Made by a program: the position numbers and the translations under genes. Below, piece after piece: positions 1 to 12,904 of a stretch of DNA of 64,000 bases. The stretch lies in the NCBI RefSeq assembly GCF_037038585.1, contig NC_092523.1, forward strand, positions 30,915,501 to 30,979,500. The letters are read 5' to 3'. Every line of letters starts with the position of its first letter. The first letter of the stretch is position 1. The DNA comes from Patagioenas fasciata (taxonomy: Eukaryota; Chordata; Aves; Columbiformes; Columbidae). Under the pieces are notes generated by a model. That model was not told the origin of the DNA. It worked only from the letters and a program-made list of their open reading frames with translations, and did no database searches.

Positions 1-2358
1 CACTTTCTTATGTTTTATTATAATCTTCTTTGTCATTTGTATCTCTTTCTGTCCCTCTTAGGAAAAATCATCAGGCTTCTAATATGTTTTCTTGCAATAT
101 TTTCTAATATATTTTCTTTTCAAGTGGAAGAATAAAATTCTCAAAGAAATAACAAATCATCTATTAACAGCCTTCTTCAGAAGAGACAAAATAATCAATT
201 TAAAATCTTCATTTAACTGGTAGAAATAGCAAATATAGAATTCTTGCTATGCGGTGAAATTCACACCTCTGAAGAGAACCAAAGGAAAGGCAAGCACCAG
301 TCAAGCCATGGACACGTCTTGTGCTGGTCTTCTGCATAGGAGTGAATTTCACCTGAAGTGAAAACAAAATCAACCTTATTAGGTGGCAATAAAATACGAA
401 TGTAATCACAGTATTAGTTTTCTTGTTTCATTTTTTTTTTTTTCTCTAAGAAAAAAGCTGTTGTGTAGAAATACCCAACTTGCACTCTCTGCCCTTACTT
501 CAGCGTTACCTTAGAATCATAGAATAGTTTGAGTTAGAAGGGACCTTCAAAAGTCATCTAGACCAACCCTCCTGCAATGATGAGGGACATCTTCAACTAG
601 ATCAAATTGCTCAGAGCCCCATCCAGCCTGGCCTTCAATGCCTCCAGGGATGGAGCATCCACCACCGCTCTGGGCAACCTGTGCCAGTGTTTCACCACCC
701 TCACAGTAAAAAAATTTCTTCCTCATGTCTGGCCTGCATCTCCCCTTCTTTAGTTTAAAACCCTTACCCCTTGTCCTATTGCAACAGGCCCTGCTAAAAA
801 GTCTGTCCCTATCTTTCTTGTAGGCTCCTTTTAAGTACCTTGCAAAAGCTGTCACTGCATGGGAGATTTCACTTACATTCAGAACCCTCTAAAGCTACAT
901 GCTAGGTAATGTACTTTAAAGGACAGAATTAAAAAGCACACTTACCTCATGTAATCAAGCCATCTTCCACAATAGGAAACATTTTTATACTGTTTTACAG
1001 TCCTGGGTTCTGCAAGTTTCAAGATACTTTTGTTAATCAATGTTGTGATAAATTTACTTGCAGCATACCAAAGCATTTTATATGAGATTTCAATTACTAA
1101 TCAAGCCAAACAATTATGGACATTGATACAAGAAAGAAATCACACATCAAACTTGGAAAAAAGGAATTCAGTAGTGAGACTTGAGTGCACATGGAGCTGC
1201 ATAATTTAAACACAGACCTGATAAAGTAATATCAATGTACTCTTTAATATTAAATGTCATTTAATATGTTTTTATATATATTGCTATTACTTTGAAGACC
1301 TTAGAAGCAGATGATAAACAAAAGAGAACAATGAACGCGAATGTCACACCAGTTATTAGTGCATTGCTTCTCAGCATTACACGTTTCATTAGTACTAACA
1401 TTTGTACTGTGTTCAAATGGCAGCAGTCAGACATAGCTAGAAGATGGACAAGATGTACCTTTGAAGGTTTTCTTGTTTTAGCATTTGCCAATTATAAACA
1501 CCTTGTGAAGAGCAATAAACTGATCAACAACCATGTCATCAGTATTTCCCTCTTTACCCTGTTCTGCTTTTCCAGAAACTGTATGTTCTATTTAAACCAA
1601 TCACTTCACATGCAGTAGCCACGAAAATACTGTATAAGGCCAACGAGAGCAGATGTCTTTTTAACTCTGAAAGGTAATATTGCTGAGCATTTCCAAAATT
1701 CACCTAGTGTACAAAACCCTAGACTTCATAGACAAAGAGTAACAACACACTTTTAAAGAAAGCAAACTCAGGGAAGGATTCTGTCTCTTTTTGTGTTAAA
1801 AAACATTTACTGAATTTAATTCTTTAGTAAAGCAAGCATCACACAATGCTTCAAAATTTTAAAATTCAGGGATAAAAGTTTACATCCAAAGAGATGAATG
1901 GAAAATTGTGCTTTCAGACAGTAAAGTTATTTATCATACAGGGGGAACCGATTCATCTCATCATCAGATTCTGGGCGAATTTGTTTATATACTGTACATA
2001 TATATATATATATGTGTGCAGTTCACATCCAGGTCCTGCAAAAATCTAAAACTATGTGCTTCACTTCATGTAGCAAAGGCACCTGTGTTATTCTCCCTTA
2101 TGGACAAAAGATGATCTTATGTTCCAGGTTTCCTGATGAAGAATACATTGATTTCTGAATATCTCACTCCCATCTCTACGTTGAGTGGCAACACAAACCA
2201 CAAGAGAAGGCAGCGCTGTATTCCTGCTTACACTGGAAGAAGTTGCTCTGCAGGCCATTTGAAGCGTTGAACTTGTCACAAGGGAAACCGAGCAGAACTG
2301 TGAAGCAGAGGGACAGTAACGAAAGGCTATTCTGGTGTGAGGATAAATTGGAGTCATT
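1..2358 (-). other. SGCZ: SGCZ 3'UTR and/or 3' flank, extent undetermined
   Basis: This is the sequence downstream of the SGCZ stop codon on the minus strand. No coding frame is supported. The cleavage site cannot be fixed. Candidate poly(A) hexamers on the minus strand are the weak TATAAA near 1984-1989, ATTAAA at 1815-1820, 1243-1248 and 1260-1265, and the first canonical AATAAA at 14-19, near the window edge. A CR1 3' end sits at 512-852 in the same orientation as the gene, and a short (AT)n tract lies at about 1999-2015. If the distal AATAAA is used, the 3'UTR would be about 2.3 kb and include the CR1. Confidence 0.5.
512..852 (-). mobile_element. CR1 LINE, 5'-truncated 3' end
   Basis: Read on the minus strand, this is a typical avian CR1 3' terminus: the end of ORF2 (a frame with the GNGLKL-type and RKKFFY-type residues), the 3'UTR with the GGTTGGTCTAGATGACTTT block, and the tail ATTCTATGATTCTAA at about 512. 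It is truncated at its 5' end, as most CR1 copies are. It lies in or just past the SGCZ 3'UTR in sense orientation. Confidence 0.9.
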
Positions 2359-2568
2359 CTAGCTCCATAAGCAGATGTTGCTACTGGATTGACATGTGGA
2401 GCTTGCTCCTGCTGGGGACAGGTAAAGTTTACCATTGGGACAGGCGCAGAGCTCATAGATAGTCTGGCGAGGAGCTGAAGAGCTGGGTGAGGAGGAGGAG
2501 GAAGAGGAGGAGGAAAAGGAACCCACTGGTAAATTTCCCAGGCGGATTGTATCTGCATTTAAAAATAT
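2359..2568 (-). CDS. SGCZ: SGCZ terminal coding exon, C-terminus and stop codon
   Basis: This is the last coding exon on the minus strand. The acceptor is CCCTGTGTAG, behind a T-rich tract. The exon starts in phase 0 and encodes 69 residues and a TAG stop (2361-2359). It begins IFLNADTIRLGNLPVGSF, then a run of nine Ser (TCC/TCT/TCA codons), Pro and more Ser, then RQTIYELCACPNGKLYLSPAG, and ends SSSNICLWS. Four cysteines (exon residues 41, 43, 59, 66) form the conserved C-terminal Cys cluster of sarcoglycans, which is disulfide-bonded and needed for complex assembly in gamma-sarcoglycan. The NICLWS end is SGCZ-specific as I recall it. The Ser run is a GGA/TCC trinucleotide tract on the DNA and may vary in length. 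A longer open frame over this exon (2088-2558) is a shadow in the wrong frame. Confidence 0.96.
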   Translation of the reverse strand: MFLNADTIRLGNLPVGSFSSSSSSSSSPSSSAPRQTIYELCACPNGKLYLSPAGASSTCQSSSNICLWS

Positions 2569-5500
2569 CTACACAGGGCAAAAAAAGGAAAAAAAAAAAG
2601 TGTAAGTAAACTTCTTTCAGCATCGTGACATATTTTAAAGATGTGTTCTGAGGCAGAGTCTGAGTTTTTAAGAAATATTTTTAAAAATCATAAATATATT
2701 ATTAGAAATATTACAAAGGCTATTAGAAATACATAGCAGTAATAATTCTTTTTAAAATAAAAAGCTGACATTTCTTATATTTCTTGTTTTTCAACTCAGT
2801 CTAGTTACACACCCATTAATACTCATTACTACAGTATTTGCAAATACTTCACCTGACATGTTTATTCAAATACAAGCAGTGTCATACAACAACATTTTTA
2901 CAATACTCTTTGATAGGTTCCATTTTCACTTGTACATTTTATGATTAAAATTTATTCATTTATGGCAGTAGCATATTCTTGCTCTGCAAGAATTTGTATT
3001 TTAATAAGTGTGAAGCGATATTAAAGCACATTCCCCGGTGTGTTGCTGTAAGCAGCTGGAAATATGTGCTGAACTGTGCTAAATTGTAGGGGCTTAACAA
3101 TAGCTACATCCAAAGAATAATTAAATAAGAGTACGAAGTCATATGCACAAAATAAAGAGCTTATTTGACCTAAGTTAAGAGGAGAAAAAAATTCAGGTTA
3201 AATTCTTATTAACAAGGTCATCAAGCTATTCCCATTTGTTTCTGAACATTGAATATGATTAAAAATATTTTTTTAACCTCCTTCCTTTGAAAATAATGTA
3301 AGTCAGTAGGAAACTGTAAATACCAGTCAGGTTCTTGAATCTGCATTGAGTTCTGCAATATTTACATATATGTTACATTTTCAGGGTGTTGAATAAACAA
3401 TATCATGAAACTAAGAAGCTAAAGCAGGAAAAACTGATGTCTTCCACTGCCACAGATGGGTTTCCAGCTGCTTAGAGTTTATTTTTTATTTATGGAAGGA
3501 GTAAATGAGAGCCAAAGTAAAATCAGTCATTACCTCAGGTGTAGACTATGAACTTCAAGAAAACAGGTAACAAATCAAAATGGCTTTCAGCCCTGCAGAT
3601 AACAGTATGAAACTTAGGAAAAAGTGAGTTCCTTAAATACTTACTAGTGTGTTTTTTAAGGTACTGAAAATCAACAAAGCCAACTTGACAGCATTATATC
3701 GCAACATTGGCAGAACATGTAAAGAATCTGAGGAGATACAGCATTTATTGCATTTTTCTACAGGTGACAAGTATTATTTTATTATAAAATCAATGGTATA
3801 TGGCAGAAAAGCAGTGCAGAAGCACTAAAAAGCCCCTACTGGACAGCAGTGAGGAGAACAGGCTGGGAAAAATTTGAGAAGACTGGATGAAGTCCCATAC
3901 AAAGACTGATACACAGTACCGTTACCATCCACAGAAGCAGCATTGTAAATGACTGGGACTACTGAAGGAACTACAAGTTGAAAGTCGCCCTGAACAACAT
4001 AACCCACCTCAGTGTGAGCTCTTCAGCTTTGAGAGTAAGATACTGTCCTCATTGGTAATTTACATCAAAAACGACAGAAAGGGAGAATCTCAGATGCACA
4101 ACATCCTGGCCTTATGGAGGAATTTACTACAAAACTAAAATGCAACAACTTATTATTTTTGTTCTTTAATTTATATGACAAAGTAATGATGTATTTACAC
4201 ACACATAGACACATTGCTGCTTTAAAAGTCCAGTATCAGAGACTTGAAATAATCAGAAGTCAAAACCCCTGCAGAAATAATTTAGATGGAAGAAATTAAG
4301 ATGGTGTTGGGAGCAATTTAATAATGTTCTGTTAGAATTACTATTGAAAAAGAAGATTACATGTAAAAATATTCAGCTGAGCTAGGAGTAAAAGCGAAAG
4401 TAACTATAGCAAGCAAAACAAGAAAACAAAGTAACAGATAGGAAAAATAAAAATCTGATAGCAAACTAGAAGCTAGGAATCAGTAAAATGTAGTAAGGAA
4501 ACAAAGGACGTTATCATGAGAAGAGAGATGAGTAATAACAAGCACTCTTTCTTGTATCAGGAATAAAGAAATGTTAAGAAATCCATCATTAATGTAGTAA
4601 TAGTGGAGTATTGCATAAAAATCCAGTAGCATTCAACAGTGTAAGCTCTATGTGAGTAAAAGTGTATCTTTCATACTGAATAGTGCTCAGCATAGTTCTG
4701 TACTTAGAGAAAGATCAAGTATTGATGCCAGAACATGACTGTGATAAAATACTTTCCCTTTCAACAGTAACTCAACAAGATATTAAACAGGAACCAGTAA
4801 TGTTATATATTGTTAACCAGTAGCTCTTGATAAATGTTAAGAAATAGATCTCAAAAAAAATGTGGGTACCCTTTTGAACTTTTAGTACTGATTTTCAGTA
4901 AGCCCTGATACACCTGGAATACCAAAGAAGATAACAAAAAGACCACTTATATGCTTTTGTTTTACAAAAATTGAAGCAGGAGATATTAAAATATACTTCA
5001 ATGTAGAAGACATAGATATAAGAAAATCCAACAACAATACAAGATTAGCTCTTTGTACTTTTGACAGAGAATGTGAGTGGCCATTTTAACAGTTTTGCTG
5101 CAGTGGTGACAAGGAAGGATCACGAGAAATTAGTAAATCAAAATCAAATGGGTTCTAAAAGATGTCTTGATTCAAAAAAGAATGGGTTTTAGTCATTTCA
5201 AAAAAGAACTAGCTCAGAAAAAATCAGAGGGCTTATGCATCAGAGATCAGACTAGATTGAAACTTCTTCAACTTTATATTTTTTTTCTGAGGAGCTCAAT
5301 GTTTTTACGTGTTTGCTTACATCAGGACATCTATGCTTCTGCAATCCTCATTGAAGGTTTTCTGTACTGTACTGCTCTAAGACTTTACTCCAGTGGACCT
5401 TACTCTGGTGTGCATTACAATTCAATGTAGCTCAGTTATTTTGCTCATTAAATTAAATGCTCTTTTTAAGCATAGCTGTGTGTGCTTTTCCAGTGCTGCT

Positions 5501-6242
5501 TTCCAATTTCACACTGCCTTGTAGATTGATCCAGATTTTTCTGGGACTGTAATCTTGAGCTGTAGCTATCAGATCCTGCCCCAGCAGCATCCCAGTACAT
5601 CTAGTGAGCAGTGTGGATAATGGGGCATGGTATCTGAGAAAAACTGAAGTGCCTTCTTATGCTGGTGTATCTGCTGTAGTGAGTCTAACAAGCTCCATGC
5701 CTTTGCAGAAATATGGGAAGGCTGTGCAATTTAAACAGAATCCTATAGCTAATCCCTGGAGAAGCCCAAAATGAAGAGGATTAATACAATGGCTTAAAGC
5801 CATCATTAAAATATACCCTGTACATATGCTGCCAAGTAGAAGACTAAAATTATAGATGCAACATTGCTATCCATTAGTTAAGCAGGAATACAAATATACC
5901 ATCATAATAGCCCAACACAAAAGGAATTTCAGGGGAACACAGTCCACGTTTGAGTATATATCCACTCTGCTCCTATCTTCTGCTAAAAACTGAAATTTAT
6001 GGCTGAAAAGTCCTCTGACATCAGTAAAATCTGAACTACTTACCATTTTATGCCTGCTGTTAGGAAGTGTTTAAAGAGAAGGGAAGAAGTGGCAAGACAA
6101 AAAACTGCAGAGTATTATGTTCTCAGGGAACACTGTTGGTAGATAGCAGTAGTTAATGTAAGTGCCTGTATACAGTCTTTCTCTAATCTTTTGTGCTGAC
6201 AAAGGTACTAGATATGCCATTTAATACTTCATTTGCATTGTT

Positions 6243-6300
6243 ATGGTTGGGCTTGATGATCCTGAGGGTCTCTTCCAACAGAAATGATTCTATGATTCTA
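6243..6300 (+). mobile_element. CR1 LINE, very short 3' tail fragment
   Basis: About 58 bp reading GGTTGGGCTTGATGATCCTG, then a TCTTCCAACA block and ATGATTCTATGATTCTA. This is the extreme 3' end of a CR1 element on the plus strand with its short tandem tail. The rest of the element is absent, consistent with strong 5' truncation. It is antisense to SGCZ. Confidence 0.75.
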
Positions 6301-7839
6301 AGGCCATGCAAGCCAGTCACACTCTTTCTCAGAGTTTCACATCTCAGCAGATAAATAAGCAAGGATAAAACCGAAAGTTTTATCAATTCTTGAAATGTTG
6401 TAGGAGACCGACCAAGAGATTACAAAATAGAAAAGGCAGCAGCTACTCAGAGAAATGCCATTTCAGATCAGAGATCAGAGCACTAAGCAGCATCATGGCT
6501 TCTAAACACTTAAAGTTTAGAAATCCTAGATCACCCCTGCATCTTGAGCATCTTATTGCCAAGAAAAATAGATTAGCCCTGTAATATATTTAAAAGTAGA
6601 CCTGATTTCTGACTAATTAAAGTAACAAACTGGATTCACCTGTAGGGCATGTGATAGGAATGCAAAAATTGCACTCTTTTTACATACATTTTTTGCTAAT
6701 GGAGATCTTGAAGTCATCTGTTCCTCAGACTGTGTTGTTAATCTGAACAGGAAGACGGAAAGGGAGAGGAAGACAAGCCAGAAAGTATGGATTATCTACA
6801 AACCAAATAACTAAACTGAAGGAGAGAACTTTCAGAGAACAAGACATGAAGTAAAAAAAAAAAAAAATCAAATATTCCTACAAGTCATCAAGTCATTTCA
6901 TACAGACATATGAACCTTCCATGTATAAAAGGTCTCCACTGGGCCCTTGACTAAATCGTCTCAAGAGAGGAGACAACAGGCTAAATTGATAAAGCCAAAT
7001 GAAAAAGTTAGGATTCATAAACATTGAAGAATTTTCTGTATTCATGGACAGTTTGATTACACAGGTTACTCTACAGAGCTGCAATGGCATATTTCATGGC
7101 TAGTGTAGAGAGAAATGTGTAATAAAAGAAAAGCTGAAAGGTTGGTGGTCATCAACCAGTATGACGACAGTGTAGTGATATGTCACCAAGAACACCTTTT
7201 GAATTTGCATAGGCTCTTCAGAATTAATATGAATTATAACGGTGTAAGATTTTGTCAAGTCTTTTTGCTCTTCTACATATACTATCAGAAGCAAAAATAC
7301 AAAGAGGATTATATAGATTTTGTCACTAGACTTCACTATATAATTTTCATATGTTTTAGCACTCAAGGTGAAGATGAACTATAGGATAAATTGCAGTACT
7401 TCAGTTCCCATAGGCCATTTGTTCTAACATTTATCTGTGGTTTTGACATTTATTTTAAAACCATTCACCTAAACTAGCTTTCATTAAATCTGAAAGATAA
7501 TTCTGAGAAAAAGAAATCATAGTGGAACATTAAAATATTAACTTGATAGCCTATGTACTGTAAAATCTAAACATATGCTGGCACAATATCTGGAACTATA
7601 TCCGTCATAATGATAAATAGTATTGAGGAACAGTTAAACAGTGAAATGAATGTGGTTACTGTGATGAAACTGAATATAGTAGCTATTCAGAGAATACCAA
7701 AAGATCTTGTACAACCTGTGTGTTGAAAATGTATTCCCTGTAATAGTATGCCTAACTTGGTATAAACTGAAGAACTCAGGGTATGGGGTTCAAAGTGGCA
7801 ATGCTCACACCATTGCAAACAACTGGGGAATAAGCCAGG

Positions 7840-8680
7840 CCAACCAGAGCAGGAACAAATGTTCCTTAGCTGCCTTCCAAGATAAGAACCAGAAGACCAG
7901 TCACCTCAAGTGTACCCATACCAGTGCAAGCAGACTGGGGAACAAACAGGAGGAAGCAGAGCTCCGCACTCAGTCAGAAAGTTGTTATATCATAGGAATA
8001 ACTGAAACATGGGACAACTCGTGACTGGAGGATCATGACAGATGGCTATAGGCTGTTTCATAAAGACAGGTAGTGAAGAACAGGAGGAGGACTCTATGTT
8101 AAAGAGAACCTTGAATGTATAGAAGTTAACTACAGCAGTTCTGGAAGCCCTATCAAATGCCTCTGGGTCAAGATTAGAGGGGTTGTCTCCAAGGGGAATC
8201 TCAGAGTAGGCATCTAATACTGCCATCCAAACCAAGATTATAAGGTAAATGAAGTGATACTTGGGTCACTTAAGCAAGCTTCGGTCAACAGAACCTGTCT
8301 TTTCTGGGTGACTTCACCTACATAGACATTTGTTGGAAGAACAATACAGCAGCTCATATGTCATCCATGAAGTTCCTGGAATGCACAGAGAATTGCTTCC
8401 TCGTCCAAGTGTTATATGTGCCAACTGAGAATGAGGCACTGCTGGACTTGCTACTCAAAACCAAAGGAAACCCGCTTTGCAATATCTCACTTAGTGATAG
8501 CCTTGGCTGCAGTGATCACAATATTGAGGAGTTTGGGATCCTGCTGAGCATGCTGAAGGCTAGTACTAAGACAAAAGTTTTAGATTTCAGAAGAGGAAAT
8601 TTCAGCCCACTCAGAACTCAGTTTGGAGGGATTCCATGAGAAGCTTCCATGGAGGACAAAGGAGCTAGTGAGCTATTTAT
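7840..8680 (+). pseudogene. Decayed CR1-type LINE ORF2, endonuclease portion
   Basis: The translated fragments match the APE-type endonuclease domain of bird CR1-like ORF2. In the same plus frame are SRLGNKQEE followed by IIGITETW (the catalytic Glu of the ETW block, codon at 8004), a GDF block at 8307-8315 (normally GDFN, here GDFT), ALLDLLL, and SLGCSDHN with the SDH catalytic motif at 8511-8519, then LDFRRGNF. The reading is broken by a stop at 8022-8024 just after ETW, frameshifts within the next 300 bp, and a stop at 8637-8639. No reverse transcriptase domain or CR1 3' end follows within the recognisable stretch. It is non-functional, old, and antisense to SGCZ. The outer boundaries are approximate. 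Confidence 0.8.
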
Positions 8681-9356
8681 GTAATAAATGATTGTTACTT
8701 CTTTTTCTCTTTCTAATAAAACAGCTTATGGTGTTGGTCTTCCAAATTCACCCATGAGCAAACAGTACAAAGATGTGTATGGTCAGCTAAAACACTTTGT
8801 AGTTTGGAAACACTGTATTTTGGTTTTAGACTTCTAGATATATTTTTTTTTTTTTTTCAAATAAGTGAACTTAAACGTTAAAACTGTTTTAAGCTGAAAA
8901 TGAAAGGTTTTCTTTAAAAATACCATGGCATTATAATAATGTTAAATATCTTTCAAAACATCTTAATAGAATTCTTGAAACCAATAGTTAAAAAAACACA
9001 GAAAAAATTCTCTTCAATTCCACTAATCTCTTTCCTCTCAGAGAACAGTGACAAGTCAGTTGGTTAATACCATGAAAAAAAGCTTTGAAAACAAAATGTG
9101 GCTAACAATTTTTGGTAAATAAGCAGTGGATCTTTGAGCTCTACAGTCTGCCATTGCTTATTTTTTATTGAACTTCCTTCATATCAAACATTTTAAATTT
9201 TTTTGCAAACATTTAATCTCAGACAAACATAAACTGACTGAATTGAACTAATCCTGGAAAAGTTGCTGCCTTTCATCAGCAATCCTCTGTAGTCAGGGCA
9301 AGCAGATTGTAGAACAAGGTAATTCCATTTAAGTGTATTTAGATTAATAAAAAAAT

Positions 9357-9365
9357 CCCCCCCCC
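9357..9365 (+). repeat. Short C homopolymer in an AC-rich stretch
   Basis: Nine consecutive C, followed downstream (9400-9430) by AC-rich sequence. Low-complexity intronic DNA; a likely sequencing or replication slippage spot. Confidence 0.8.
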
Positions 9366-12296
9366 ATTTTATTCTTTTTGTTTCAGAACATAAAAACCAT
9401 CCACAAAACCCCCACCAAAACCAAACCTTTTAAATGGTGCTGTTGGTTGGGCTTACAAGTGAAAATTGCTCCAGTTTTATTAAGTATAAATAGGATTATA
9501 TATCTATTAGTTACATATGCATTTTGTTAGTCTCTACAAAATAATCTTGCCTGTATGCTTTATAAACTGTGTTGTGCTCAGATGGGAAATATAAACTTGG
9601 CGTTCTGACTGTTACACTGATTTTGAGTAAACTTTTCTGTTAAAGAGTATTGTTAATTTTTAATGCGACAGCTATAAGACTCACCAAGGGATCATCCTCG
9701 TTATATCAGAGACAACCAAATATAGTCTACCAACAATGCTATGGAGTGTAATTTGACAAGAAAATACAAGGGCATAAAAATGTAAACAGGAAAAAGTTCA
9801 TAGACAGGGTGACTGATAAGAATATGTTTATAAAAATGAGAAGCCTCTCTGCATCTTTCTCCTTTTATTTACCGGGTCTTTAATAGTCAATAGGATTCAA
9901 TGAAAGCTTATACAGAAACTGCTTGCAACAGTACATAGCAGCTGCACAAACCTCATAAGAGCTGGGGCTAGTTAGCAGCCTTGCCCTTTAAAGGATGTTA
10001 TATTGTCAGAACCATTAAAATTAGTTGTCAGATCAATGAGTGGACAACATCAAATAATCCTTTAAGCTTCTTATCATTATATGGTAGTGTGTTTCAGATT
10101 CGATTCTAACATATTTTTGTGCCTAGCAAAATCTAGTATTTACAGAATTCAAAATTGATCTGTACCTTTGCACTGTGTTTAGATGTGAAAGATGCAGTAG
10201 TCAACTAGCAGTCATTGTGCTGATTTTCCAGACAATAAATGTTCTTTTTCTTCTTATGTGAACCAGTAGAGTCAGCTAGAGCCTGGAGCTTCACATTTCA
10301 TTTTCCTTGTAAATGACTGCTGTTTTAAACCATTGGTTATGGTTTATTTATAGAATAATACATAGTTCACAATTAAATGCCAAGCTATAATTGAATCAAA
10401 GGATTCTGCTGATGCCTCGACTCACATAGGTGCAGCTCAAGAGCTTTACAAAGGGCAGCAGAATCTGAGTCTAAATTACAGCCCCCAGTATTCAGTCTGG
10501 GATCATGCATTATAATGTGTAATAGGGCTAAAAGGATTATTACAATACTGCAGTAAATAAAAAGTTGATGCATCAAACAGCAGAATTCAGAATGCTTGCA
10601 GAGGCTTTCAGTTTATGATGTGGGAGGCTAGAGATTTACTGCATGAGAAATAAGGCTAGAGGAAAAGTATTTCATAAACATATTTATGTTCTTAAAATAT
10701 TCTGAAGTTATTCTTAAATGAAAGAAAAATACATGTTTCATAGATTAATCCACAGTAAATTCATAATGGTTATAACTGGTTGATTCGAGATGCCACATAG
10801 CTATTTTCTGGCATAACAGGGTAATAATTATGCTATAGAAGGAAATACTAATTCACATATCTTTGATGATTTCTTGAATAAACTTACATATATTAAAAAG
10901 TTAAATTTAGTTAACCAGCGAGAGAATAATACAAAAAACTTGTAGTTTTTTTTTCTAGTACAAAAAATGTCTTATCACAAAAATGGTTCATAGGTCCAAT
11001 TCAAAGACAACATTTTATATTCATGAAAGAAATCTGACGGATAAAGCATATATTTTTAGGCTAAAATGAAGATTTTTTTTTTTTCATTGATATTATGTTT
11101 TATTTTAGAATGTGTCTTCTTAAAAATGAGTAATGATAAACACTTTACACTTTTTTTCCATTCTGTCTGCTATTCTGTAGTGTATCTGTTAGCTGCAACC
11201 AAGGACAGTAATCAATATTTTGTTATGCAGACATTTTATCCATTAGAGGTTTACCCTGGTTCCTCACACCAGACTGTAATTAGTCCAGCGATTTCCTAAT
11301 GTGGCCACAGTAACTTCATACAACTTGTGACGCTGTGGGCACTCATTGTATGCCTTTCAAAATGTTTCTACCTTTTCCTCTGACCCTCTCCCATGTAAGA
11401 GATAAAATAGTGGACTGTAAAGGCATTGGTCAGGCCTCATGATGGAATTTGTGGATCTAGGATACAGTTCTTTACAGATCTCACTGGAATTGCAAATATT
11501 CAAGAGATAATTAGACACTTCAAACTTTATCAGATGTATGTTTACAGAACAGTTCCTTGGGAAAGAGTGGGGAAAGTTTGGTAGCATGTTCTCTGATAAA
11601 TATAAATCTAACATCGAAGTGGGAACTTGCAGTTGTGCAGTCTTTCTTACTATGTAGAGGAATATAATGTTTTTAATATGAAGTTCAGCAAAGTCTGTTT
11701 TACACTGAATTGAATTCCAATTCTGAATAATAGAAAATATAGTCATTATAACTTTTCTTGTGTTCCCATTCTCAAAGTCCAATTGAGGTCATAGGACACT
11801 ATTTCAAAAACTACCTTTTCAATAAGTTGTAGTAAATACTTAAGAAACATTAGAAGTCATGGAATAAACTCACAGTGCTGATACAGACAAAAATGCCTGA
11901 TGAATCCACAGATTAAATATTTGTACATAGCACCACATTGTTGCGTGATACTAACCCAAGACATTATAGCTATAACCACTGTTGTGTATTAATAAGGATC
12001 ATGGCTGAAAACATTGAGGCAAAACTAGTTCATCCACTCACAGGAGATGACACATTCAGTATAGGGGGAACTGCGATTTACATATCAACAACAAGCTAAC
12101 GTCACAGACCAGGCTGGCTGGCCAATACTGGAGGTGGGAGATGAGCTGGAGGACACATAGCTCCATCCTCTCACATGCGCAGCTTGGCACACAAAGGGGA
12201 AAAGCTGAGACCCTTCAACATGGCCCAAGACCTGTCGAGATTTGTCGATCTTTCACAATCACCCCCTCCCCCCAGACTTTCCTCTACTCTGAGAAC

Positions 12297-12304
12297 TATA
12301 AAAA
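12297..12304 (+). promoter_or_regulatory. TATA box of the probable LTR
   Basis: TATAAAAA in a GC-richer context, about 320 bp from the presumed left end of the element, as expected for an LTR U3/R boundary. It would drive transcription on the plus strand, antisense to SGCZ. Activity is unknown. Confidence 0.4.
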
Positions 12305-12517
12305 AGCTCACCTAAAACACCACTAATAGGGAAACTACCACTCTGAGGACCTCCAGCCCACCAGCCTTGCCATGGGAACTAGACCAGACATTGGAAGATG
12401 CTGCACTCCTGAACTACAAACCCCAGCATCCTCGCCGCGGGACACCAGATGCCATACATCATGGTACAAGTCCTGCCATCCATGCTGCAGAGCTGTAAGA
12501 GTGGCTGGATCCCTCAG

Positions 12518-12671
12518 CCTTTCTTCCTTTCTCTCTGCTCTTTCCTTCTCTTGTTTTTCCTGTATCCCTATTTCTTTCTCTCTCCTTCCGTGATATATTA
12601 CTCTCTTTCTCTCTCTCTTATACCTTAGTTTTCCTTCCCTCTCTATGACTCTCTTTCTCTCTTTTCCTTTT
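12518..12671 (+). repeat. Pyrimidine-rich (CT)-type tract
   Basis: Roughly 150 bp made almost entirely of C and T on the plus strand, with repeated TTTCTCTCT units interrupted at about 12590-12600 and 12620-12630. It lies inside the probable LTR. Confidence 0.8.
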
Positions 12672-12904
12672 GAATATATAAGGGTAACATCATCTTAACA
12701 TCTGCTGTTGGATTCTTGTTAAATTTTGTATTATAGCTACTAATGGTAGATTTCTACATTGCTTGTAGATGGACTTTTTGCTGTTATACTTTTGCCAAGC
12801 CACTACTCGCTGTAACTGGTATTCCAACACGTACTTTTAGTAAAACTCATAATTGAATTGGACTCCTGGAGTGATTGTCTGTCATTCACTTCACATAACC
12901 GTGT

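Larger units (their letters stand above)
11978..12895 (+). mobile_element. Probable solo LTR of an endogenous retrovirus
   Basis: A stretch of about 0.9 kb with LTR layout on the plus strand: a GC-richer U3-like part (12090-12290), a TATA box (TATAAAAA at 12297), a GC-rich leader-like part (12340-12500), a long pyrimidine tract (about 12518-12671), and an AT-rich end. TAACC occurs immediately left (11973-11977) and right (12896-12900) and could be a 5-bp target duplication, but the left LTR terminus would then not begin with TG, so the ends are uncertain. No retroviral coding sequence is next to it. Antisense to SGCZ. Confidence 0.5.

Noticed and set aside
2088..2558. 156-residue minus-strand open frame
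   Set aside because: Wrong frame over the SGCZ terminal exon. The frame fixed by the acceptor at 2568 gives the conserved Cys cluster and NICLWS end; the long frame does not.
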